Below are positions 7,165-13,698 of a stretch of DNA of 64,000 nucleotides, piece by piece. The position numbers and the translations under genes were made by a program. The notes beneath the pieces were generated by a model. It searched no databases. It was not told where the DNA came from and saw only the letters and a program-made list of their open reading frames with translations. The stretch is taken from NCBI GenBank assembly GCA_910584045.1, contig CAJTYO010000003.1, forward strand, positions 44,837-108,836. Reading direction: 5' to 3'. Each line of letters starts with the position of its first letter. Within the stretch, counting starts at the first letter, position 1. This DNA comes from an uncultured Oscillospiraceae bacterium. GTDB taxonomy: Bacteria > Bacillota > Clostridia > Oscillospirales > Oscillospiraceae.

Positions 7165-9621
7165 CTACTCCTTTTCCCCCTCAATAGCAAGCTCATTTTC
7201 CCGCACCGTCAAAACCACTCCCTGTCCGCTGTGGAAACGGCCGGATAGAACTCCCTCGGCTACCGCGTCCTCCACCTTTCTCCGCAGGCATCGACGAAGG
7301 GGCCTCGCCCCGTTGACAGGATCGCAGCTCTCCTCCGCCAGCTTCTCCACAGCGGCCTCATCCGCCCGGAGGGTAAGCCCCAGAGGCCTCATCCTCCGGG
7401 CCGTCTCCCCCAGCATCCGGCGGGCAATCTCCTTCAAGTCCTCCTTGTCCAGCTGGCGGAATACGATCGTGTCGTCTATCCGGTTAAGAAACTCCGGACG
7501 AAAAGTCCGCTTCAGCTCCTCCGTCACCGCCCGGCGAACCCGGATCTGCCGGGTCTCATCCCGGTCCTCCTCTCCGGCAAAACCCAGGGGCGGCCCGCCG
7601 GTGATCTGCCGGGCTCCCACGTTGCTGGTCATCACCACCACCGCATTACGGAAATCCGCTTTCCGTCCCTGGCTGTCCGTCAGACAGCCGTCCTCCAGAA
7701 TCTGGAGCAGCAGATTCCACACCGAACGGTGGGCCTTCTCGATCTCATCGAACAGCACTACCGCGTAGGGCCGCCGCCGGATCTTCTCCGTCAGCTGCCC
7801 CCCCTCCTCGTGGCCCACATAGCCCGGGGGAGAGCCCACCAGGCGGCTGGAGGCGTGAGCCTCTGCGTACTCCGACATGTCGATGCGGATCAGGGCCTCC
7901 TCTTGGCCGAACATGGCCGATGCCAGAGCCCGGCAGAGTTCCGTCTTGCCCACCCCGCTGGGCCCCAGGAGCAGGAAGCTCCCTGTGGGCCGGTTCGGCT
8001 CCTTCAGCCCTACACGGCCTCGGCGGATGGCTCGGGCCATGGCCCGCAGGGCCTCGTCCTGACCCACCAGTCGCTCCTTCAGCGTCTCCTCCAAATCCAG
8101 AAGGCGCTCGCCCTCGTCCTGGGTCAGCCGCTGGACCGGAATACCCGTCCACTCCGCCGCCACCGCCGCCACATCCTCCTCTGTCACTGCCAACAGCTCA
8201 TCCGTCCGGTCCTCCGCCCAGCGCTTCTGAGCCGCCCGGAGCTGGGCGGCAAAATTGTCCTCCACATCCCGCAGGCGGGCCGCCGTCTCGAAGTCCTGGC
8301 CGTTGATGGCCTCCTCCTTCTCCCGTCGAACTGAGGCCAGCCTCTCCTCCAGCTCCCGCAGATCCGGCGAACGGGTCTCGCTCTCCATACGCACCCGGGA
8401 GCACGCCTCGTCCATCAGGTCGATGGCCTTGTCCGGCAGAAAGCGGTCGGGGAGATACCGGCGGCTGAGCTCCACCGCCGCACGAATCGCCTCGTCGCTG
8501 ACCGCCAGCTTATGGTGGGCCTCGTACTTGTCCCGCAGGCCTATGAGAATCTCCACCGCCGCCTCCGGGGAGGGCTCCTCCACTGTCACCGGCTGGAAGC
8601 GCCGCTCCAGTGCTGCGTCCTTCTCGATATATTTGCGGTACTCATCCCGGGTGGTGGCCCCGATGACCCGGATCTCTGAGCGGCTCAAGGCGGGCTTGAG
8701 AATGTTGGCCGCATCCACCGCCCCTTCGGCGCTGCCCGCACCCACGATAGTGTGGAGTTCGTCGATGAAGAGGATCACGTTGCCCATGCGGCGTATCTCT
8801 GCCAGGGCGTTCTTTACCCGTTCTTCAAACTCCCCCCGGTACTTGGTCCCCGCCAGCATGGCCGCCAGATCGATAGACAGAATATTCTTCCCCATCAGCT
8901 CCTCCGGCACGTCGCCGGCCGCAATCCGCTGGGCCAGCCCCTCCGCCACTGCGGTCTTGCCCACCCCGGGCTCTCCCACCAGGACGGGGTTGTTCTTAGT
9001 CCGCCGGGACAGGATGCGCACACACCGGGCAATCTCCCGATCCCGGCCCACCACCGGGTCCAGCTTTCCCTCCCGTGCCAGGGCATTCAGGCTGCGGGTG
9101 AACTGCTCCAGGGCCTTGGACCGGGGCGGCTCCTCCCGACGGGGGGCCGCGATGCGGGTAGGGGCCTCCCGAGGCAGGCGCTGGACCACGCTCATGCGCT
9201 GGAGCAGCGCCGCCTGGAGTTTTCGGGGGTCCGCCCCCAGTGCGGACAATACCCGCATGGCCATGGTCCCGTTCTCCCGCAGGATACCCAACAGCAGATG
9301 CTCTGTTCCCACGTAGCCCCCGCCGGTGCGGCCGGACTCCCCCACGGCGTTCTCGATCACGCGCTTGGCCCGGGGGGTCAGGCCCTGGGGCGGGGCCAGA
9401 CCCGCCAGGCCCGTGCCCACGATTTCCACTATGGCCTCCCGGGCCCGATCTCCGGTGACCGACTGCTCCAGCAGGCAGCGATGGGCCGCACCGCCCTCCT
9501 CCCGCAGCAGACCCAGCAGCAGATGCTCGCTGCCCACATAGCTGTGTCCCAACTCCTCCGCAGACGCCTGAGCCAGACGCAGGGCGTTCTGTGCGCGGGG
9601 GGTAAATCGGTTTTCGTACAT
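7165..9621 (-). CDS. clpC: ATP-dependent Clp protease ATP-binding subunit ClpC
   Basis: An 818-residue AAA+ unfoldase that feeds substrates to ClpP. Domains in order: two Clp-N repeats (about 1-145), first AAA+ module with Walker A GEPGVGKTA (216-224) and Walker B VILFIDELHT, a middle domain containing a UVR-type stretch (REKEEAINGQDFETAARLRD), second AAA+ module with GPSGVGKTE and VVLFDEIEKAHRSV, and a C-terminal D2-small domain. The length and UVR stretch mark ClpC rather than ClpB or ClpA. Unlike Bacillus, no ctsR, mcsA or mcsB lies beside it, and no clear CtsR heptad repeat was seen upstream. The ribosome site is GGATGGCGGGAGC. Confidence 0.95.
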   Translation of the reverse strand: MYENRFTPRAQNALRLAQASAEELGHSYVGSEHLLLGLLREEGGAAHRCLLEQSVTGDRAREAIVEIVGTGLAGLAPPQGLTPRAKRVIENAVGESGRTGGGYVGTEHLLLGILRENGTMAMRVLSALGADPRKLQAALLQRMSVVQRLPREAPTRIAAPRREEPPRSKALEQFTRSLNALAREGKLDPVVGRDREIARCVRILSRRTKNNPVLVGEPGVGKTAVAEGLAQRIAAGDVPEELMGKNILSIDLAAMLAGTKYRGEFEERVKNALAEIRRMGNVILFIDELHTIVGAGSAEGAVDAANILKPALSRSEIRVIGATTRDEYRKYIEKDAALERRFQPVTVEEPSPEAAVEILIGLRDKYEAHHKLAVSDEAIRAAVELSRRYLPDRFLPDKAIDLMDEACSRVRMESETRSPDLRELEERLASVRREKEEAINGQDFETAARLRDVEDNFAAQLRAAQKRWAEDRTDELLAVTEEDVAAVAAEWTGIPVQRLTQDEGERLLDLEETLKERLVGQDEALRAMARAIRRGRVGLKEPNRPTGSFLLLGPSGVGKTELCRALASAMFGQEEALIRIDMSEYAEAHASSRLVGSPPGYVGHEEGGQLTEKIRRRPYAVVLFDEIEKAHRSVWNLLLQILEDGCLTDSQGRKADFRNAVVVMTSNVGARQITGGPPLGFAGEEDRDETRQIRVRRAVTEELKRTFRPEFLNRIDDTIVFRQLDKEDLKEIARRMLGETARRMRPLGLTLRADEAAVEKLAEESCDPVNGARPLRRCLRRKVEDAVAEGVLSGRFHSGQGVVLTVRENELAIEGEKE

Positions 9622-9722
9622 GCTCCCGCCATCCTCTCTGTCGATGGTTTTTCCTGTTCAGTATTCCCAGTGCGCCAACTTTTACACATTTCCTCCGGGG
9701 GAGCGGAATGGACCGTCAATGC

Positions 9723-9759
9723 AAAAAAATCCCAGGTCTGTATTCGACCTGGGATTTTT
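9723..9759. terminator. Bidirectional hairpin terminator upstream of clpC
   Basis: An 11-bp stem (9728-9738 with 9746-9756) flanked by seven As on the left and five Ts on the right, so it can work on either strand. It separates clpC from the small membrane-protein gene upstream on the same strand. Confidence 0.8.
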
Positions 9760-9868
9760 GCCGGTTTGGGCGGCGGTCAGGACGGGACTTTTCAGTCCGT
9801 TATTCTGACCCCATTCTCCATCCCGTATCCTCTCTGGATACTTTATTATTCTTTTTCTCAAAAGAACA

Positions 9869-10039
9869 TTAGTACTTCAAAATAAAGTATATGACATAAA
9901 CCCAGCTTAACAGTCCGTGAAAAATAGCCCACCCAACAGAGCGCCAGGTAGAATAACTAATTACCATTGCCAACGCACTGCCAAATGTGATACCCGACTT
10001 TACGGTTTTTTCGACAGTTAGTTTTTTATTCTCATCCAT
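9869..10039 (-). CDS. 56-residue small membrane protein
   Basis: A short gene with a strong ribosome site (GGAGG 8 nt before the ATG) and its own near-consensus promoter. The protein starts MDENKKLTVEKTVKSG. It then has a first hydrophobic stretch (ITFGSALAMVISYS), a Trp-rich turn (TWRSVGWAIFHG) and a second hydrophobic stretch ending VYVIYFILKY. This fits a two-pass hairpin in the membrane with a charged N-terminal tail. Similar tiny proteins occur in gut bacteria without a known role; I infer no function. It ends about 110 nt from the bidirectional terminator. Confidence 0.8.
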   Translation of the reverse strand: MDENKKLTVEKTVKSGITFGSALAMVISYSTWRSVGWAIFHGLLSWVYVIYFILKY

Positions 10040-10085
10040 CTATGCATCCTCCTACAACTCTGATTTGTCGAATTGACTCGACCCA

Positions 10086-10114
10086 AGTATACCACCAGTC
10101 CAAACGGCGTTCAA
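10086..10114 (-). promoter_or_regulatory. Sigma-A promoter of the 56-residue protein
   Basis: On the minus strand TTGAAC (10114-10109), a 17-nt spacer and TATACT (10091-10086), 47 nt before the start codon. Confidence 0.8.
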
Positions 10115-10384
10115 CCCCTTTTATAGGACCTGCTGGCAGTAGCAAATAATGCCCCGGTATACCCTGTGCCGCTTGTTGGCGGCTGAAAGCCCCAAGCCCC
10201 CGGAGATCGGCGCAGCTACGTCCGACGTACAAGCCGCCGGTTGCATCTGCCGGCCTATGCATACCGGGCAGGAAAGGAATGCACGGAGGGGCCGCCCTTC
10301 CGCCTGTACCATTCTTCCACAAATGAACCGCAGTCAATGTAGTGTAGAGGCCTGGTGAAACCACTGAATACATTGGGTCTCAAC
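10115..10384. other. Non-coding stretch, nothing recognised
   Basis: GC-rich DNA between the small-gene promoter and the rpsR terminator. It has some open frames but none with a ribosome site or family resemblance, and no tRNA-like fold was seen. Confidence 0.5.
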
Positions 10385-10434
10385 AAAAAAGGCCCCCTAT
10401 GTAGTCTGATTTTCCTACATAGGGGGCCTTTTCA
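10385..10434 (-). terminator. Terminator of the rpsF-ssb-rpsR operon
   Basis: A perfect 14-bp stem (10391-10404 with 10415-10428) and six Ts on the minus strand, directly after the rpsR stop. A shorter T run on the other side could make it bidirectional. Confidence 0.93.
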
Positions 10435-10441
10435 ACACTTC

Positions 10442-10696
10442 TTACTCGGTCACGTAGGGCAACAGGGCGATCTGACGGGCACGCTTGATAGCATCGGTCA
10501 GCTGACGCTGATGCATAGCGCAGGTACCGGTGGTCCGGCGGGGCAAAATCTTGGAGCGCTCAGAGATGAAGCGGCGCAGCTTAGCCGCGTCCTTGTAGTC
10601 GATATGCTCGCACTTGTCCACGCAGAACTGACAGACCTTTCTCCGCTTCCGGGGAGCGCCGGAGCGGGCGGGCCGATTTTCACGATCCATAGGCAT
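10442..10696 (-). CDS. rpsR: 30S ribosomal protein S18, zinc-ligand (four-Cys) form
   Basis: An 84-residue protein. The conserved core includes KVCQFCVDKCEHIDYKD, then LRRFISERSKILPRRTTGTC and HQRQLTDAIKRARQIALLP. S18 pairs with S6 on the platform of the small subunit. The cysteines in CQFC, DKC and GTC mark the zinc-binding form. The ATG at 10696 has AGGAGG 11 nt upstream; a GTG two codons earlier is less likely. It is the last gene of the rpsF-ssb-rpsR operon. Confidence 0.95.
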   Translation of the reverse strand: MPMDRENRPARSGAPRKRRKVCQFCVDKCEHIDYKDAAKLRRFISERSKILPRRTTGTCAMHQRQLTDAIKRARQIALLPYVTE

Positions 10697-10785
10697 GGTC
10701 ACGTATTCCTCCTTTTTTAGGATAGATCCGCGCCGGCTCGGCGGCACGGTTCGGTTTACTCTTAATCACCCTCGCATGGGGGCGC

Positions 10786-11256
10786 TCAGAAGGGCAGATC
10801 CCCGTCCTCGTCGTCTCCGATCTCCTTGAAGCCGGAGGGTTCGGCGATCGGGGCGCCATAGCCGCCCATGGGGGCGGAGACGGGATTGCCATAGGGCGGC
10901 GGGGTACCGTAGCTGTCGCCAGAGGCGCCGTCCCGCTTGCTGTCGCCAAAATACACGTTGTCGGCGACAACCTCGGCAGTGCGGCGGTTGTTGCCGTCCC
11001 GGTCCTTCCACTCACGGATCTGCAGACGGCCCTCCGCGACGGCCATGCGGCCCTTCGAGAAATACTTGCAGATGAATTCCGCCGTCTGCCGCCAAGCCAC
11101 CACATCAATAAAATCGGTGTTCTTCTCCCCGGAGTCCCGGTTCTTGAAATCCCGGTCCACCGCCAGGGTGAAGCTGGTGACGGAGACGCCCGACTGCGTG
11201 GCGCGCAGCTCCGGGTCCCGCACCAGGCGGCCCATTACGATAATGCGGTTTAACAT
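10786..11256 (-). CDS. ssb: Single-stranded DNA-binding protein
   Basis: A 156-residue SSB with an N-terminal OB fold (LNRIIVMGRLVRDPELRAT, later DFIDVVAWRQTAEF and EGRLQIREWKD). It has a Gly/Pro/Ser-rich linker and the acidic tip DGDLPF that recruits replication and repair partners. It lies between rpsF and rpsR, the standard order in Firmicutes, with a 14-nt gap to rpsF. Confidence 0.96.
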   Translation of the reverse strand: MLNRIIVMGRLVRDPELRATQSGVSVTSFTLAVDRDFKNRDSGEKNTDFIDVVAWRQTAEFICKYFSKGRMAVAEGRLQIREWKDRDGNNRRTAEVVADNVYFGDSKRDGASGDSYGTPPPYGNPVSAPMGGYGAPIAEPSGFKEIGDDEDGDLPF

Positions 11257-11270
11257 GCGTGTTTTCCCCC

Positions 11271-11570
11271 TTAACCCTCGTCCTTGCAGACGATCATGGA
11301 GCGCAGGATGCCGTCGGTAATACCCAGCACACGGTCCAGCTCCTTGGGGAAATCGGGGTCGCTGGTGAAGTTCATCAGTACATAGTGACCTTCCGTCTTG
11401 TAGTCGATGGCGTAGGCCAGCTTACGCTTGCCCCACTCCTCGACCTCAACCGCAGAGCTGTGCTTCTCGGCCAGAGTCTTGAACTTCTCTACGGTGGCGG
11501 CAACAGCCTCCTCGCCCAGGGCGGGATCGATAATGTACACGACCTCGTAGCTGCCATTGATTTTTGCCAT
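11271..11570 (-). CDS. rpsF: 30S ribosomal protein S6
   Basis: A 99-residue S6 (starts MAKINGSYEVVYIIDPAL, with EEWGKRKLAYAIDYKTEGHY in the middle). It binds S18 and helix 23 of 16S rRNA. AAAGGAGGTGCAACC directly precedes the ATG at 11570; longer in-frame extensions lack a ribosome site. It is the first gene of the rpsF-ssb-rpsR operon. Confidence 0.96.
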   Translation of the reverse strand: MAKINGSYEVVYIIDPALGEEAVAATVEKFKTLAEKHSSAVEVEEWGKRKLAYAIDYKTEGHYVLMNFTSDPDFPKELDRVLGITDGILRSMIVCKDEG

Positions 11571-11596
11571 GGTTGCACCTCCTTTTGGACAAATGG

Positions 11597-11614
11597 CCCC
11601 CACTCTCCGGTGGG
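11597..11614 (-). promoter_or_regulatory. Candidate hairpin in the rpsF leader (possible S6:S18 autoregulation)
   Basis: A small hairpin (CCCAC, loop CGGAGA, GTGGG on the minus strand) lies in the rpsF leader just before the ribosome site. S6:S18 leader elements that repress this operon are known in many bacteria. I cannot confirm the required bulged CCG geometry here. Confidence 0.3.
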
Positions 11615-11650
11615 AGCAAGGATATAGGCCCGCAGATTGCGAGCTTTTCT

Positions 11651-11678
11651 ATTATACCGAATCCAGGAAAAAAGTCAA
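11651..11678 (-). promoter_or_regulatory. Sigma-A promoter of rpsF-ssb-rpsR
   Basis: On the minus strand TTGACT (11678-11673), a 16-nt spacer and TATAAT (11656-11651), 81 nt before rpsF. Confidence 0.82.
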
Positions 11679-11775
11679 GCTGTTTTTTACCCTTTCTTCT
11701 CAAAAATTTTCAAAAAAACACCCGCAAAGGTTTTTTTGTCGAATATTACATCTATGTAACATTCCGATTTTCCTC

Positions 11776-11804
11776 TTTACAGCCGGAAGAAAATCGAGTA
11801 TACT
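11776..11804 (+). promoter_or_regulatory. Sigma-A promoter of ireB
   Basis: TTTACA (11776-11781), a 17-nt spacer and TATACT (11799-11804), 33 nt before the GTG start. Confidence 0.78.
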
Positions 11805-11837
11805 ATGTGGGAATACAAGTAGAAAGGTGGTGCGGGA

Positions 11838-12083
11838 GTGGACGATTATACCCGGAAATTCGACTTCGTTATCGATCAGGACGAGGAGATCCATCGAATC
11901 ATGCTGACCGTATACCAGGCGCTGGAGGAGAAGGGCTACAACCCCATCAACCAAATCGTGGGCTACATCCTCTCCGAGGACCCCACCTATATCACCAACC
12001 ACAATCAGGCCCGTACCCTGATCCGCAAGGTGGATCGGGACGAGCTCCTGCAGATATTGGTCAGAAATTATCTGGCCGGCTGA
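11838..12083 (+). CDS. ireB: IreB-family regulatory phosphoprotein (UPF0297/DUF965)
   Basis: An 81-residue protein starting with GTG after AAAGGTGGTGCGGGA. The family core is clear: TVYQALEEKGYNPINQIVGY, then LSEDPTYITNHNQARTLIRK and LLQILVRNYL. In Enterococcus, IreB is a substrate of the Ser/Thr kinase IreK and affects cephalosporin tolerance. In many Firmicutes it sits with alaS and ruvX; here it stands alone between its own promoter and a hairpin. Confidence 0.93.
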   Translation: MDDYTRKFDFVIDQDEEIHRIMLTVYQALEEKGYNPINQIVGYILSEDPTYITNHNQARTLIRKVDRDELLQILVRNYLAG

Positions 12084-12102
12084 GACCGGCTGGACATATG
12101 GG

Positions 12103-12141
12103 CAGAAGGTCCGCACCGGGTTTTCCGGCGCGGACCTTCTG
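12103..12141 (+). terminator. Hairpin after ireB
   Basis: A long stem (12103-12119 with 12125-12141, one internal mismatch) over a 5-nt loop. The T run after it is weak (GTCTTC), so it may be shared with the convergent rsiV-like gene. Confidence 0.6.
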
Positions 12142-12167
12142 TCTTCATAGGGCGGAAATCTTTGGCG

Positions 12168-13025
12168 CTATGCCAGGGGGAACTCCGGGCATCCGGCGGC
12201 CCCGGCGGCAATGGCGTACCGTGGGAAAACTGCAACAGGTACGCCGTCCTCCCGTATATAAAAGGCCGTGTTCTCATCTACAGAGGTAAAGCCACCCTCC
12301 TCCGGGGAAAAGAAGTAGGTAAAGCCCTCCGCGTCCCGGCTCTCCTCGATTTGCCGGAGGATGGCGGCGGTGCTTATCTCGGCCCACTCCTCACCCAACA
12401 GGTCCCGAAGCGTGATGGCGCGATTCTCCGCCAGGTCCAGGTTGTAACAGTACCGCTCCTCCATGGAGGCCACCCAGCCCTCCGCCATGGTGACAACAAA
12501 GGAGAGACGGGCGTTTGTCTGGCTCTTGATCTCGTAGTCCACGGTCACATCCATCGTCCGGCCGGCCCACTCCTCCTCGGTGCCGCCGGTAGTGAAGAAG
12601 GCGTCCTGGTACTCCTGCCAATCCTGCCGGGCCTTGGCCATGTGCTGGTCCACCTTGGCCTGTATGGCGTCGTTGACGGCTTGAGCTATGTCTCCCTCGG
12701 CCTCTACAGCCGGGACGGCTACAGAGTAGTCGATGCCGTCCTCCGACTTGTCATAGCTGGCCACTGTCAGCACCTGGAACAGTCCGCCCAGGATGGGAAC
12801 GTTGGCGGCGGCATGGGCAACGGCAGGGGACAGGTTCAGCCCGGCAAGCAATACCGTAAAACAGGCGGCGGCGCTGACCCAGGATCGAACCGCCCGCCTC
12901 CGCCGCAGGGCACAGGCCGCCCGGCCCTGGCGGATGCCCTCCCGGACCCGGCCCTCCAGAGCATCGGGGACGGGAACGCTGTCGTAGGCCTTGCGGGCCT
13001 CGCTGAAATATTTAAAGCTGTTCAT
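12168..13025 (-). CDS. RsiV-like anti-sigma factor with DUF3298-type extracellular domain
   Basis: 285 residues: a cytoplasmic N-terminus (1-45, sigma-binding), one membrane span (about 47-70), then NVPILGGLFQVLTVASYD and an extracellular mixed alpha/beta domain ending in the DUF3298 region (about 150-285; RAITLRDLLGEEWAEI, FYIREDGVPVAVFPRYAIA). Bacillus RsiV has the same length and plan, is a lysozyme receptor and frees SigV on cleavage. Its ATG overlaps the sigma-factor stop by ATGA, so the two are translated together. The ligand is not known here. Confidence 0.85.
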   Translation of the reverse strand: MNSFKYFSEARKAYDSVPVPDALEGRVREGIRQGRAACALRRRRAVRSWVSAAACFTVLLAGLNLSPAVAHAAANVPILGGLFQVLTVASYDKSEDGIDYSVAVPAVEAEGDIAQAVNDAIQAKVDQHMAKARQDWQEYQDAFFTTGGTEEEWAGRTMDVTVDYEIKSQTNARLSFVVTMAEGWVASMEERYCYNLDLAENRAITLRDLLGEEWAEISTAAILRQIEESRDAEGFTYFFSPEEGGFTSVDENTAFYIREDGVPVAVFPRYAIAAGAAGCPEFPLA

Positions 13026-13507
13026 TCGATGTTCTCTCCTTCCATAGAAATCTTGAGTTTCTTCAGGCCGGCATAAAGTCGGCTTTTCACCGTGCTGACA
13101 TTATTTCCAGTCACATTGGCAATCTCCCGCAGGGACAGCTCCTCATAAAACCGCAGCTTGATGACCGTGCCCACTGCCAGCGGCAGCTGATCAATCCGCT
13201 GGGCAAGGCTCTCATCCGCAGGGGGCGGGTCCTCCCGGCCGACCTCCTCCCACTCAGAGAGCGGCAGCGTGCGCCCCCTCCGGCGCAGCTCGTCCAGACA
13301 GACATTCACCAGTATGCGGCAAAACCAGGAGCGGCAGGACGCCGGGTCCCGCAGCGCGCTCCGCCGCTCCATGGCGCGGCAGACGGCGGTCTGCACCGCA
13401 TCCATGGCGTCCTCCGGGTGCTTGAGGTAGCTGTAGGCCAGCCGGTAGAACCGGGCCTGGTTTTCCACGAGATAGCGTTCCAGGGAATTGTCCGTTAAGC
13501 TTGACAT
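13022..13507 (-). CDS. ECF sigma factor (SigV-like)
   Basis: 161 residues from the ATG at 13507, which has AAAGGA upstream. Region 2 is NQARFYRLAYSYLKHPEDAM followed by AVQTAVCRAME; region 4 is LPLAVGTVIKLRFYEELSLR and VSTVKSRLYAGLKKLK. It is coupled by an ATGA overlap to the RsiV-like anti-sigma gene. An ECF-type promoter upstream suggests autoregulation. By analogy with SigV it may answer cell-wall attack such as lysozyme. Confidence 0.88.
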   Translation of the reverse strand: MSSLTDNSLERYLVENQARFYRLAYSYLKHPEDAMDAVQTAVCRAMERRSALRDPASCRSWFCRILVNVCLDELRRRGRTLPLSEWEEVGREDPPPADESLAQRIDQLPLAVGTVIKLRFYEELSLREIANVTGNNVSTVKSRLYAGLKKLKISMEGENIE

Positions 13508-13578
13508 AGGCAGGCATGTCCTTTCTGGATTCTGGGAAAGCAGCAAGCTTGCTTGCGCGGTTTTCGACGTCTGCTATA

Positions 13579-13607
13579 TAGACGGACCAGGGCTGGAAAA
13601 AGTTTGT
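13579..13607 (-). promoter_or_regulatory. ECF-type promoter of the SigV-like operon
   Basis: On the minus strand ACAAAC (13607-13602), a 17-nt spacer and CGTCTA (13584-13579). The AAC and CGTC elements are the usual ECF signature and imply that the sigma factor transcribes its own operon. Confidence 0.65.
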
Positions 13608-13635
13608 GCCGGCGGATAAATTTTGCTCATCCCGC

Positions 13636-13676
13636 AAAAAACCCCGACAGAGCGGGATTTTTCCACTCCGTCGGGG
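13636..13676 (-). terminator. Terminator of the methyltransferase operon
   Basis: A stem CCCCGAC...GTCGGGG with a further GAG/CTC pair (13642-13676), followed on the minus strand by six Ts. It lies just past the methyltransferase stop. Confidence 0.85.
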
Positions 13677-13698
13677 CTCCAAGCTCCTGAAATATTCA

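Noticed and set aside
10032..10373. - strand open frame of about 113 codons upstream of the 56-residue gene
   Set aside because: It runs out of frame across the small gene's promoter and start, lacks a ribosome site and has no protein-like pattern.
10391..10428. Stem with CTATGTAG/CTACATAG resembling half of the island operator
   Set aside because: It is the rpsR terminator stem; the match is short, lacks the CTGCATATGGT half and has no -10 at 19 nt.
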